This document shows positions 37,728-48,170 of a DNA stretch of 64,000 bases, piece by piece. The stretch comes from Ostrinia nubilalis (lineage: Eukaryota; Arthropoda; Insecta; Lepidoptera; Crambidae). Position 1 is the first letter of the stretch. Every line of letters begins with the position of its first letter. The DNA is taken from assembly GCF_963855985.1 (NCBI RefSeq), contig NW_026973566.1, positions 1,178,001 through 1,242,000 of the forward strand, given 5' to 3'. The notes under the pieces were generated by a model. The model was not told where the DNA came from. It saw only the letters and a list, made by a program, of their open reading frames with translations, and searched no databases. Both the position numbers and the translations under genes were made by a program.

Positions 37728-39240
37728 TATTGTAGTCTATTTCCATAGGTGTCTTCATTCCTTTGCAGTCAGTCATATTATATTTCTTTAGTATTCTCTC
37801 TATCATATTAGTTTGTTTTATTTTTATAGAATCTTCATTTCTCTCAACTTGCATGCCTAAAAATGTTTTCATTTTTCCTAGGTTCTTCGCATTGAATTGT
37901 CTAATTAATTCCTTTATAATAGTTTCTCCATTTCCAATAATGAGAATATCATCGACATATATCAACATCCAGCAGTCTTTTTTGTAGTACATACAGTAGT
38001 CGTATTCTGACCGTAGAAATCCATTTCTCTTCGCGAATTCATCTATAGTTTCATTCCAACATTTAGGAGATTCTGTCAGTCCATACAATGCTCGTTTCAG
38101 TTTCAACACTGTATTTTTATTTTTAGTTTCATATCCTTTTGGTACTTTTATGTATACATCCGACTTTAGCATTCCATTCAAAAAAGCGGTTGGTATGTCT
38201 AGTTGTACAATTTCAAGATCTTCTTGTACTGCTTTTGAAATAAACATTCTTACTGTAGCATGTCTCGCAACTGGTGCATAATTATTTTCAAAAATATCTT
38301 CTTTCTTCTGTTGAAATCCTCTCACGACTAACCTTGCTTTCTTAGTTCCTTCTTCTTTTTCTTTAAAAATCCACTTTGTATCTATTGATTTCATTCCCTT
38401 CGGTAATTTTGTTTCTTCCCATGTTTCCAATTTCTCAAGTGCTTGTAATTCATGATTTATCGCTTCTTTCCACTCAGTATTCTTTATTGCTTCTTCATAC
38501 GAATTTGGTACACTGGCGCTTAGACAAATGACGATATTACTTTCATATTGTTGTAGATATGCAGGTCGTTTCACTATTCTTCCTGCTTTAGTACAGTACT
38601 TTTCTTCATCTAATTCTTCAGTTTCTTCACTTGAACTTTCATTTCTTTCATCATTTCCATTGTCTGTATCTATTTCTTCTTCCTGTTGTAAATACTTTCC
38701 CTGTTTAATTTCTTCCTTCTGACTGTATTGAAAATCAGTTTCATCGAATTGCACATCTCTTGACACAATAATTGAGTTATTTTCCGGATTCCACAGCCTA
38801 TATCCCACAGTACCATAACCAACCATCCTTGTTTCTTGCGCTCTTTTATTCAATTTTCCTTGTCTTGGTATGATAGTAGCCCACACTCTTGAACCAAATA
38901 CTCGCAGTCGTGATAAGTCCGTTTTCCCATATCTCATGAAGCATGGTGTCTTGAAATTGATCGCCCTTGAAGGAGATCTGTTCAGTTGGTAAGCTGCGCA
39001 TTGTATCGCCTCACACCACAATGACTTGGGAAATTTTGTCTCTGCAAACAAAGTTCTCACTTTATCACACAAGGTTCTATTTAAGCGCTCCGCCACTCCG
39101 TTTTGTTGCGGGGAATAAGGTAAGGTATATTCCAATCGTATTCCTTTATTTCTACAAAAGTTTTTTACTTTAAGTGCTGTAAACTCTGCGCCATTGTCAC
39201 ATCGAATCCTTTGAACTTTATTACTTGTGTCATTTTCCAA
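37728..39240 (-). pseudogene. Copia pol: integrase end and reverse transcriptase
   Basis: Second pol frame. It starts within the integrase core (IRCDNGAEFTA, then PYSPQQNGVAERLNRTL). The RT follows: WIFKEKEEGTKKARLVVRGF, QLDIPTAFLNG (catalytic Asp), and LIYVDDILIIG (YVDD box). The frame is cut at the TA site (37726) by the nested element. It is offset from the upstream gag/protease frame by a frameshift around 39235. Confidence 0.9.
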
Positions 39241-40793
39241 CCTTTGTAATTTATTAATATATCGGTTGCTTCAGATTTATTTACCATTGGAAACACTACG
39301 CAAAAATGAGAGTAATCATCCAAAATAGTCAAAAAATATCTCTCACCGTTAAGTCCACATTCTCTGACAGGTCCTGCTATATCGGTGTGTAACATTTCAC
39401 CCACTCTCCTCGATCTTGGTTTTGATGTCTCCTTGAACGGTCGCCTTGTAGCTTTCCCCTCCATACATGGGCTGCAAACTTTATTACTTGTTGGTAACTG
39501 CATTATACCTAAACATTTTCTATTTAAATGTCCTAATCTTTGATGCCAGATATTATTGGAAAGATCATCATCACACTGATTACTAGCTTTACTCAAGTTA
39601 CATTTTACAAAATTTATATTTGCATTCAATTTATACAACCTGTTTTCGCAATAGCCAACCAAATTAACATGTGTGCCCTTTATTATGACATTATTTTTGT
39701 TAAAATTTACCAAAAATCCAGCTTCAGTTATTTTCTTTACAGATAATAAGTTATAAGTGACATTTTCAACAATTAACGCTTCTATTTTTATGTTATTATT
39801 TTTATGTTTAAATCTCAAGGTTCCAATTTTATTGGTTGTTATGTATTGACCATTTGCAACAAATATTTTTATATGTTTATCCAAGCTTTTAACATTTGAC
39901 ATGTACTTTTCATAATTATTACTTACAATGTGTTGTGTACAACCGGAATCCACAATAAAATTAATTTCAAAATCATTGCCAGCAGCAGTTAACATCTCTT
40001 GTTCACTCGCAATGAAACTCAGGTCACTTTGATGTAGTAAAGATGACGGTTGATATCCTCTTGATCCTCGTCCTTGCCTTCCTCGGCCTCTGCCACGGCT
40101 CCTTGCATTATTTCTCCTCTGCTCCGGTACTTTTCCCTTATTTTTGCATTCGTATGATTTGTGGCCGGGTTTTCCGCATGTATAACAGGTGATGAAAGCC
40201 TTTTCTTCGTGGTCTTCATTACTCACATTTAATTTAGTTTGTGCGTCGAGTAGTCTCGCTTTTACAAAGTTAAAGCTCAAACTCTTCTCCGTTGCCATTG
40301 TTTCAATTGAGGTTATGACATGATCATATTCCTTGGGTAGTGAAGATAGCAGATAGCAAATTTTGTCGTCTTCTTCTATTTGTACGTCAATGGCTTGTAG
40401 ATCGCTTATTATTGAGCAGAACTTGATCAAATAAGTCTGTAATGGTTCTGTGCATTTCATGGACAAAAGTTTTCTCTTTAGGTAAAATCTATTATATACG
40501 CTTCTTCGTTCGAAGTTATTTTCCAATAACGTTAGCATTTCTTTTGCATTACACGCATTTCTTATAATTTCCACATATTTGTCGGAAATGCACTGTGCTA
40601 TGAGTGATTTGGCTCGGGCATCATCCTTCATGAATTGTTTGTCATGTTCCTTTGTTTTGTCCTCCTCCAAAACATATGAAACACCTTTTTCCTCCAATAT
40701 CAATTTCAGACGAAATTTCCATGTGCTGAAATTTGTGTTCTCATTTAGAAGTGGCAAAGTGGTAGCCGCCGCAGCAACGCCCGCAGTCGCCAT
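39165..40793 (-). pseudogene. Copia gag, protease and integrase N-terminal part
   Basis: I take the ATG at 40793 as start. Gag (UBN2-like) is followed by a CCHC knuckle CYTCGKPGHKSYEC, an Arg/Gly-rich stretch, and the aspartic protease signature FIVDSGCTQHI. The integrase zinc region (WHQRLGHLN with a CSPCMEG follow-up) and the start of the core (HTDIAGPV) come next. The frame goes astray near 39235 and stops at 39165. It yields capsid and processing enzymes in Copia elements. Confidence 0.9.
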
Positions 40794-40884
40794 TTTTGTC
40801 GAAGTCACACTCACAATGTGCTACCACAATTTTCAGGATCGCAACCCCTTTTATTGTTCCGTTATCCACTGTTGTAGCTAACTA

Positions 40885-40897
40885 CGCTCTGCTACCA
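40885..40897 (-). promoter_or_regulatory. Copia primer-binding site
   Basis: TGGTAGCAGAGCG on the coding strand directly follows the 5' LTR. The TGGTA-CAGAGC pattern is similar to initiator-tRNA-Met binding sites in Copia elements. Confidence 0.75.
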
Positions 40898-41078
40898 TAT
40901 TGAGAATAATAATAAACTGTTTGTAGATCAACTTGCTTTTATTTCAGCACATTTTATAATAATCCAAATTAACACCGGTGGGACGCTCGGCGCGACCAGA
41001 GAGAAGAAAAAAAAAATTGACACTAGTGAAGTGCAAATCAATTGACGATCATAGTGTTGTGCTTTATGTATTTCAACA
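40898..41078 (-). repeat. Copia 5' LTR
   Basis: 181 bp, same ends as 32455-32634. GAAAC follows at 41079-41083 as the target duplication. Confidence 0.9.
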
Positions 41079-41149
41079 GAAACTTTACAACATTGTCGTT
41101 TATACATCAAAATAACAAATGGCTAGTTATAATAACATTTATTTTACCA

Positions 41150-41774
41150 CTAGCGGCCGCCCGCGACTTCGTACGCGTGGATCTCGTTTTACCCCCTTCA
41201 TCTATCTTACGCGGTTTAGATTTTGTCATACAAATGTTTTTTCCCGTTAACTCCCGTTCCCGTGGGAATTTTGCAATATCCTGTTGTGACTAAGCTTTAA
41301 GTTTACTAAGGTAGGTACCTGCATGCGAAATTTCAAGCGTCTAAATTACGCGGTTTAGATTTTTTCATACAAATGTTTTTTCCCGCTAACTCCCGTTCCC
41401 GTGAGAATTTCTGGAATTCCTTGTTGTAACTAAGCTCTAAGTTTACTAAGGTACCTACATACCAAATTTCAAGCGTCTAACTTAAGCGGTTTAGATTTTT
41501 CATACAAAAAGATTTTCCCGCTAATTCCCTTTCCCGTGGGAATTTCGGGAATTCCTTGTTGTAACTAAGCTTTAAGTTTACTAAGGTACTTACATGCCAA
41601 ATTTCAAGCGTCTAACTTAAGCGGTTTAGATTTTTCATACAAAAGAATTTTCCCGCTAATTCCTGTTCCCGTGGGAATTTCTAAGTATACTATAACCTGC
41701 CCAGGAGTATGAAGAATAATTGTACCAAGTTTCGTTAAAATCCGTCAAGTAGTTTTTGTTTCTATAAGGAACAT

Positions 41775-41827
<53 letters not shown>

Positions 41828-41948
41828 AATTTTACTGATTGTATTTTTGGCATCAGTATCGATAACTAATCACCCCCTGATAGTTATTTTGAAAATATAT
41901 TTCATGTACAGAATTGACCTCTCTACAGATTTATTATAAGTATATAGA
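41150..41948 (-). mobile_element. Non-autonomous Helitron 3
   Basis: On the minus strand it starts TCTATATACTTATAATAAATC (A before it) and ends GCGGGCGGCCGCTAG (T after it). It contains the (AGAC)n run and four AAACCGCTTAAG-type blocks. Same family and structure as 34122-34904, here at the canonical A|T target. Confidence 0.85.
41776..41825. repeat. (CAGA)n microsatellite in Helitron 3
   Basis: About 12 CAGA units, longer than the equivalent run at 34243-34284. Confidence 0.95.
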
Positions 41949-42441
41949 TAACTTAAAAAAACCTTAGAAAATAAAATATTTTGTTTTATTTTTGATTACT
42001 CTGACTCCCAACTTTGATTACCCCGACCATGAAAATTTTGATGTCGCATAACTTTTTATTCCTGCTTGCTACAGATGGGCCAATATAAAAAATATGCTCG
42101 TAATAATGTCTATTTTGAAATGTTTTACCTAAACTTACTCTAAATTAAAAAATAAAAAAGGTCGGGGTAATCAACAAAATAATCCAGATCCGGAGAATGA
42201 CCGAACTACTAAGTATGTGATGGATGTCGTTAGCCATTATTTGGATCTTTTTATGATAATAAAACACTGAAATGTAAAAAGAACAATTGAATATAAAAAA
42301 TAAAATATTAACTTATTATTAATTTATTGTTTTGTTAAACCTAACCCAGTATTTTGTAAACAAACAGTGTTTTATTACGAGTGCAGTCACATGACCGGCG
42401 TCCGTCTTTCTGGGAAGTAAAATTTTACCGTCTTTCTAGTG
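41949..42441. other. piggyBac-like right interior
   Basis: AT-rich sequence with GATTACTCTGAC at 41994, GATTACCCCGAC at 42016 and its inverse at 42161. It contains no gene and ends with the inverted terminal repeat. Confidence 0.55.
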
Positions 42442-42445
42442 TTAA

Positions 42446-43667
42446 CTTTGGATATGATCCATAAGGCTGGCAAACTGGCAATTCGCCTAACGAATTCTTC
42501 TCCTACCGCTCTATTAATCGGACATTTATATTGTTAAAATTATGGGAAAGGATCATTCTTGCTCGTCTATTTCCCTTCACTTATGCATGCTTATAATAAT
42601 ATGACCCATGTATACCCGACCATAAATTTTGGTAGAAACCATACCAACATTAATCAGTATAATGTTTGGAAAAGAAAGAATCCTGTAAGTACGGCTGCTT
42701 TAGCTGCGGCTTCAGCCGAGTTTAGCATAAAGGACAACTCTATGAAAATAAAGACCTTCTAGCACACTTCTGCTACCTACTGATGGAGTCTTATCTCAGT
42801 AACAGACAGTTTTTAATCAAACTACGCGACAAAATCTTCTCTTTTTAGCAGCAGAGCTGGAGTACCCCAGGACTCTGTACTTGGTCCGGTACTCTACAAC
42901 ATTTACAAGTAAAGTAGCCCAGACACCAGAAAGCTGCGGCCTTTCTCAAACGTAACTGTGATCTTAAAGCGACTGGACTGTTGCAAAGTCAGTTAAATGC
43001 CACTAATTCTTGGCTGACCAAGTGGCGCATGTAAGCAAGCTCCGAAGTCTCACCATATTATCATTTAAGACGTGAAACTTATCCTCCGGCCAATCTAGAC
43101 CTCGACACATCGCTGTAACCAACCTGCATTAAAAACCTGGCCCGTAAAATGACATGGAAAGACCATAAATATAAATAAAACAGATCTGAACATAATGTAG
43201 CTATGTGGCTATCATGGACGACGTGCTGTCACTACTCTGCCGCAACACAGTTTTATTACTAGCGCGGAGGGTAGTTGTCAATCTCGCCTACCAATGTACT
43301 ACATAAATTTTTAACATGTACCTTATTTAACATCACGTCTGTGTTTTGGACAAATAAAGTTATTATAATATTATGGCATCTAACTTTGATCGACCGACAG
43401 TCAGCTAATCTAACATTATTAACATTAACTATGCTCCTCCAAAGAGCTCAGAAATACATGTAAAGGGTACTTTCATAGGCACATTGGTACGCTTGCCTTT
43501 AGGAAAACATGAGAACCTAATCTCAGCCAAACCCATTATCAAATTATCTATTATCAAGAGAGCTAATTTACTAGGGTAAACTATAGCTCCAGTGGCTCTA
43601 CCGTGTCAAACCCTGACCAACTGCAAATCACCTGATTAGTCATGACAACAGATACTAAAAAAGCAGA
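42446..43667 (+). pseudogene. Jockey-like RT fossil, copy 2, main part
   Basis: Decayed RT, better preserved than copy 1. Legible: SSYRSINRTFILLKLWERIILAR near 42505-42575 (in two stretches), a SGVPQDSVLGPVLYNIYK-like palm block near 42855-42910, NATNSWLTKWRM near 43000-43032, and LRRETYPPANLDLD near 43065-43105. Stops and frameshifts are many. A 168-bp insertion lies at 43197-43364. It is the reference for empty sites in copy 1. Confidence 0.7.
43197..43364. mobile_element. 168-bp insertion with 5-bp duplication ATAAT
   Basis: Copy 1 reads GAACATAATATTATGG without interruption, while copy 2 has 168 bp inserted with ATAAT on both sides (43192-43196 and 43365-43369). It carries an AATAAA near its right end. 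Size, AATAAA and 5-bp duplication suggest a solo LTR or a short retroelement; the TG/CA ends are not canonical. Confidence 0.5.
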
Positions 43668-43796
43668 TTTTTTTAAAATAACTAATGAATAAAGGTCAAA
43701 CAAGGTCACGCCGCCGACGCCGCCGCCGCCGAAGTCAAAAAGTCGGCGCGCCGCCGCCGGCCAATTGTATATCGGCGCCCACCTCTAGATCATAGT
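43668..43796. repeat. GC-rich end of composite unit, copy 2
   Basis: Partner of 29527-29656, ending GGCGCCCACCTCTA. Rich in CCGCCG. Confidence 0.6.
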
Positions 43797-43802
43797 GGAC
43801 AA

Positions 43803-44340
43803 TTGGCCACATTTGAACACCATCATGTCCCTAGTACAGTGGATGTTGTTTGTAGGCCAATAACAACTAACCGAATTGACAAATTTAAGAAAAACATTGG
43901 TGAAGGTATTGATAAACTTATAATAAATGACAATAATGTTGATCAAATTTATGAGGATCTATTCAGTGTAGTGAGTGAGGAATTCAAAATCACATTCCCA
44001 CAGAAAAAGATCCAAATAAATTCTGTAAAATGTAAATTTGATGACTGGGCTACAACCGGCATTCACAAGAGTAGAAATAAAATGTATGAATTATATAGTC
44101 TTAAAGCCGATACGCAGGATCTGAATGTTATGGAATATGTTAAAAATTACTCAAAAATATTTAAAAGGGTTTGTGTGGCTGCTAAATCAAATCATCTTCG
44201 AGACATGATTTTAAATTCTAATAATAAAGCTAAGGCTACGTGGAACATAATAAATAAACAAACATGTAAAAATAAATCGAAGGATAACACTTTCTCACTG
44301 AAAATCGGAAACGATGCTGCATTTAATTTGATTCGACATG
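43803..44340 (+). pseudogene. LINE ORF2 segment between EN and RT
   Basis: Open for about 180 codons. It holds the linker region seen in CR1-like ORF2 proteins (CKFDDWATTGIHKSRNKMYE, then KATWNIINKQT). The N-terminal endonuclease is absent and the frame leads into a deletion joint near 44340. Confidence 0.7.
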
Positions 44341-44341
44341 C

Positions 44342-45502
44342 ATGGACCAAAAGATACCCATCACGGTGATATTCATGGATATGAGTAAAGCTTTCGATTT
44401 CGTGTGTCACAAACGTCTCCTAGCAAAATTATCCAAATATGGTATACGAGGTCCAGCGTTTGAATTGATAAAATCATACTTGAGTGGCAGAACACAGTGT
44501 GTGGAAATCAAAAGGTATTGTTCGCAATCAAAAACAGTTTTGCCATATAGATCTTCTTATGTTAATAATAAATTCGGTGTTCCCCAGGGCAGCATACTGG
44601 GGCCACTGCTTTTTTTGCTTTATATTAACGATTTGCCTAAACATGTATCGCAGGAATGCATCTTGTTTGCAGATGGCACCACCCTTATTATTGAACGTAA
44701 AGACATTGCCACATATAACATTGAGGTGAATAACATATTATCTCAGGCCATAGCATGGCTCAAATGTAATAATTTAAAATTGAACGCTGGCAAAACAAAA
44801 TACATACAGTTCCGGACAGTAAGAGGTAACTCACAGCCTTTGAATGTTACAGTTAATGATGACCCCATAGAAGAAGTTACACAAATAAAATTCCTAGGTA
44901 TGAATGTTGATTGCCATTGTAACTGGAAGACTCATATTGATGACCTGTGCACAAGAGTTAACAAATTCGTGTATGCTTTAAGAAGGGTTAGCAGAGTTGT
45001 ATCTGTAAAATCTGCGCTCATGGCTTACAATGGCTACGTTGACTGTATTCTTCGTTACGGTATTATTCTATGGGGAAATTCTGTAGATATCCACAGCATA
45101 TTCTTGATACAAAAGCGATGTATAAGAGCTATATTTGGCATTAAAAAAACCGATTCCTGTCGGCCATACTTTCAAAAACATAATATTCTTCCTATTCCAA
45201 GTTTATATGTATATGAAATTTGTCTATTTGTAACTAAACATAAGTCTCTTTTTGTAAAAAAACAGGAAGCTACTAATAGGAGAATACGATCCCAATATTT
45301 GTACAAATTACATAAACCATGTGTAAAACTGTCTGCAGTGTCACGAAATGCCTATATTATGTGTATAGATATCTATAATAAATTACCTGATCGCTTTAAA
45401 GATGATGAATTAAGTTTAAGTTCGTTTAAGAGGCTCACTAAATTGTGGTTATTGAAACATTGTTTCTATAGTTTGAAAGATTTTATGGAGCATAAGGAAT
45501 AG
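44342..45502 (+). pseudogene. LINE reverse transcriptase with FADG box
   Basis: 386 codons. Palm: IFMDMSKAFDFVCHKRLL (catalytic Asp), FGVPQGSILGPLLFLLYIND, and LFADGTTLI, where the second Asp of FADD is replaced by Gly. That change alone should abolish polymerase activity. The C-terminal domain (YGIILWGNS, RAIFGIKKTDSCRPYF, NKLPDRFKDDELSL) is complete to the stop. The N-terminal fingers are missing by deletion. Confidence 0.85.
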
Positions 45503-46747
45503 TTTTTTAATTTTATTTTAAGAGAAATGTGTATACACCTGTAATGGTAGGATTTGGCGATCTAACTTTACTATTGCAATAACTACTGCAAATGTAATGT
45601 ACCCAAATTTATGCACAATAAATTATTTGATTTGATTTTGAACGAAATTATAAATTCCGATACAGACGTTGCAACCACATTTGAGACATTCTTCTCCAAT
45701 ATTGCGTCTGAAACAACTAAAGAACTGAATTCGTCACCAGTTCTTGCAGAGTCTCTTTTAAAATCTAATGTCACCGAGTGCCAGTGTCTGCTCCAGTTCA
45801 GGCATATAAATTGTAATACAATAATTTAAACCTTTAGAGAATTAAATATGAAAAAAACTGAGGACCTTTGGGGAATCTCCGTCAGTATAATTGGAACAAT
45901 TATTGATACCATAGCTCCTCACCTTGCATTCATTTTTAATACATGTATTGATCAAGGTTGCTTTCCTAGCTTAATAAAGTTAACTAAAATAATTCCATTG
46001 TTTAAGGCTGGCGATAAATGTGACCCCTCTAATTTTCGACCGATTTCTATTCTACCACCAACTTCTATCTCACTTTATTTTTAACAAATTATTACACAAT
46101 AAGCAATTTGGTTTTACAAAAGGTAGAAGCACTACTGACGCTGGGGTAGCACTATTGAAACACGTCTTTGATGCTTGGGAGAGTAAAAAGGACGCTGTTG
46201 GTATTTTCTGTGACCTTTCAAAAGCGTTTGATTGTTTAGACCACCAAACCTTACTAAACAAATTGCGACATTATGGTGTTTCGAATAAGTCACTTGATCT
46301 GTTGAACTCGTATCTCACAGACAGAAAACAAAAAGTTTGTATTAACGGAACTGAGTCTTCTGGAGCACCTCTTGCCATGGGTGTGCCGCAGGGATCAATA
46401 TTAGGACCTTTGCTATTTCTTATTTATATTAATGACCTTCCTTACTTTGTAAAAGATCTGTGTGATATTGTGTTATTTGCTGATGACACATCTCTCATTT
46501 TCAAAGTTGATAGAGGTAAAGTAAATTTTGACGATATTAATGATACACTCTCACAAGTTCTACATTGGTTCACTGTTAACAACTTATTGTTAAATGCAAA
46601 TAAAACTAAGTGCATTAAATTTAGCTTTCCTAATGTGAGGCAGGTTTCCACGCAATTAATGGTCAAGAATGAACCATTACATAGCATAAATTCCACAACA
46701 TTCTTGGAAATCACTTTAGATGCTAAACTTCAGTGGGGTCCTAATAT

Positions 46748-47195
46748 TTTTTTTTTATGTCTTCGGCACTTTTTCGATTTTGGTTAAAGTACCTAATAAT
46801 GTGCTCAGTTTTTATTGAACTTCGAAAGTTCTGAGCTCCAAGGGCGTTTAGTTGCAGTCTGCTAATGGATACAGTCTGCTACCAAACGTGAAAAGAGAGA
46901 GAGATCCAACAATACGTAGCTTACAAGCTATGTTTTGTTGATCCCCTTGAGTTGATGGACTATAGAATTAATGAGGGCTATGAACGTGACGATTGGTTGG
47001 GATTTTGTTATGATTTGTTGTGGTTTATAGGGGTCAATCCGTAAATTGTTGCATGTCATCTCGTGCTCATGCCGGAGTCTGCTAAATATTGGGCAGTCTC
47101 GCATGAGATGGTCAATATCCTGTAAGCTGGAGTCATCGCAGGGGCAGTAGGGGTTGTCTATGATCTTGAAGCGGTGTAGGTAGGATTTGTCCTTA
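46748..47195 (-). mobile_element. 5'-truncated LINE with RNase H-type C-terminus
   Basis: Minus strand, with a T run at 46748-46757 as its A tail. GGGGTCCTAATAT (46735-46747) and GGGGTCCTCATAT (47196-47208) flank it, a 13-bp duplication with one later mutation. The coding remnant (about 47195-46928) shows YLHRFKIIDNPYCPCD and HLMRDCPIFSRLR, the cysteine/histidine end typical of Jockey/I-type ORF2 proteins. Confidence 0.85.
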
Positions 47196-47615
47196 GGGGT
47201 CCTCATATTGAAACTTTGTCAAAAAGGCTCAGTTCGGCTGCTTTTGCACTGAGAAAGATAAGGCAATTAATTGACATTGAAACGGCAAGGCTAGTATATT
47301 TTAACTATTTTCACAGTATTATGTCATACGGCATATTGTTGTGGGGCTCAGCCGCGGACATTGAAACTGTGTTTGTTCAGCAGAAGAGAGCAGTGCGGGC
47401 CATTTATAACCTTGGACCCCGATTTTCCTTGAAATAATTTTTTAAGGAAATTAACATACTGACAGTAGCTTCACAGTTCATTTATGAAAACCTTTTATAT
47501 GTTCGCAAAAATATAGAGCAATTCACGAAAAAGAGCGATTTGCATAACTTTAATACAAGAAACAAAAATAAACTTGCCGTTCCAAATTTCAGACTGCATA
47601 AGATTGGGAATTCAT

Positions 47616-47819
47616 TTTTTTTTTTTTTTTTTAAAAAGATTATTAGTAATTTGTTATTACACAAATTACTAATACTCCCGTTAGCCCCTCGTACTAAGCT
47701 AAATATGCTTGTGTCACGAGTGAGCTCACCACAATAGTCGAGCGGCGGCGGGGACCGAACCCGCGTTCCCCGGATCACGAGTCGGCCAGTCCGACCCCTT
47801 CACCGTTCGGCTATCGTGG
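47616..47819 (-). mobile_element. tRNA-derived SINE, minus strand
   Basis: Read on the minus strand it begins CCACGATAGCCGAACGGTGA (box A region) and has GGTTCGGTCCC as box B (47751-47761). A T run at about 47616-47633 is its poly-A tail. It splits the LINE reading frame between KIGNSF and CIKLFNKLP. The head cannot be a functional tRNA in this context because it is fused to a SINE body and the cloverleaf is imperfect. Confidence 0.8.
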
Positions 47820-48170
47820 ATGTATTTATGGGGAAATGTATTAAATTATTTAATAAATTACCACAAACTGTTGTAGAACTACCCATTCATAAATTCAAAG
47901 CACATATTAAAAGTACCTTAATGAAAAAGGGCTACTATAAAGTCGATGATTATTTAAAAGATAAAAATGTTTGGGATGCATAACTGCCTATCTCGCATAA
48001 ATATTTATAACTATGTATTTTGAAAACCTGTAAACCTTTGAAAAAGAGGCTGACAATAGTGTCTGAGTTTCTTGCGCTGCTTCTTCTCAGCACTGGCCCA
48101 TTTATTGTCCTGAAGCAGTGGTAGAGTTAATACTGGGACGTGTAAAATTGCTTTTTTAAAGCCTACTTAC

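Larger units (their letters stand above)
32455..41078 (-). mobile_element. Copia LTR retrotransposon (minus strand), interrupted
   Basis: Two LTRs (32455-32634 and 40898-41078) differ by one substitution and one A-run indel. GAAAC is duplicated at both outer sides (32450-32454 and 41079-41083). The coding strand has a primer-binding site TGGTAGCAGAGCG directly after the 5' LTR and a purine tract GAGGAGGAG before the 3' LTR. Gag-protease-integrase-RT-RNase H follow the Copia order. A frameshift near 39235 and an insertion (33770-37725) break pol. Near-identical LTRs imply a young insertion. Confidence 0.93.
30284..42441. mobile_element. piggyBac-like element with TTAA duplication
   Basis: Left end TACTAGAAAGACGG at 30284 and right end CCGTCTTTCTAGTG at 42441 are inverted repeats differing at the first base. 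TTAA lies at 30280-30283 and 42442-42445, and copy 1 of the host unit has a single TTAA there (near 11990). CTAGAAAGA ends plus TTAA are diagnostic of piggyBac. Further inside, both ends carry a CAGTCA-TGACTGCA palindrome-like motif, at 30302-30322 and 42384-42394. Without nested insertions (copia, Helitron) the element is about 2.7 kb. No transposase domain is legible. Confidence 0.85.
29657..43796. repeat. Composite repeat unit, copy 2 (interrupted)
   Basis: This second copy starts directly after copy 1. Parts: minus-strand LINE end (29680-29860), RTE tail (29985-30160), Jockey-like fossil (30161-30283, then 42442-43667) and GC-rich end (43668-43796). It is interrupted by the piggyBac-like element 30284-42441 and a 168-bp insertion at 43197-43364. 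It provides uninterrupted sites for the insertions in copy 1. Confidence 0.75.
43797..45640 (+). mobile_element. Defective LINE with TTTGAT tail
   Basis: Plus-strand LINE related to the element at 55226-58973. The 5' part is lost, and the region between the pre-RT domain and the RT palm is deleted near 44340. The 3' UTR follows 45502 and ends with ATTATTTGATTTGATTTTG. The next LINE abuts it directly. Confidence 0.75.
45641..47985 (+). pseudogene. LINE RT, interrupted
   Basis: Starts with the pre-RT linker; an in-frame stop sits near 45827. The fingers (FNTCIDQGCFPSLIKLTKII, SNFRPISIL) end in a small deletion/frameshift near 46065. The palm is intact: FCDLSKAFDCLDH, GVPQGSILGPLLFLIYINDL, VLFADDTSLIF. 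The frame then breaks at the nested LINE, continues (SKRLSSAAFALRKIRQL), stops near 47435 and resumes after the SINE with CIKLFNKLPQTVVELP. It is inactive. Confidence 0.85.
45641..48170 (+). mobile_element. Defective LINE, Jockey/CR1 type
   Basis: Plus-strand LINE, 5'-truncated. RT pieces at 45641-46787, 47209-47615 and 47820-47985 are separated by a truncated LINE (46748-47195) and a SINE (about 47616-47819). The 3' UTR contains TTTCTTGCGCTGCTTCTTCT, a stretch common in lepidopteran LINE 3' ends. The end is set at about 48170 by composition. Confidence 0.75.

Noticed and set aside
47728..47819. tRNA gene on the minus strand
   Set aside because: It is the head of a SINE with an A tail and splits a LINE frame.
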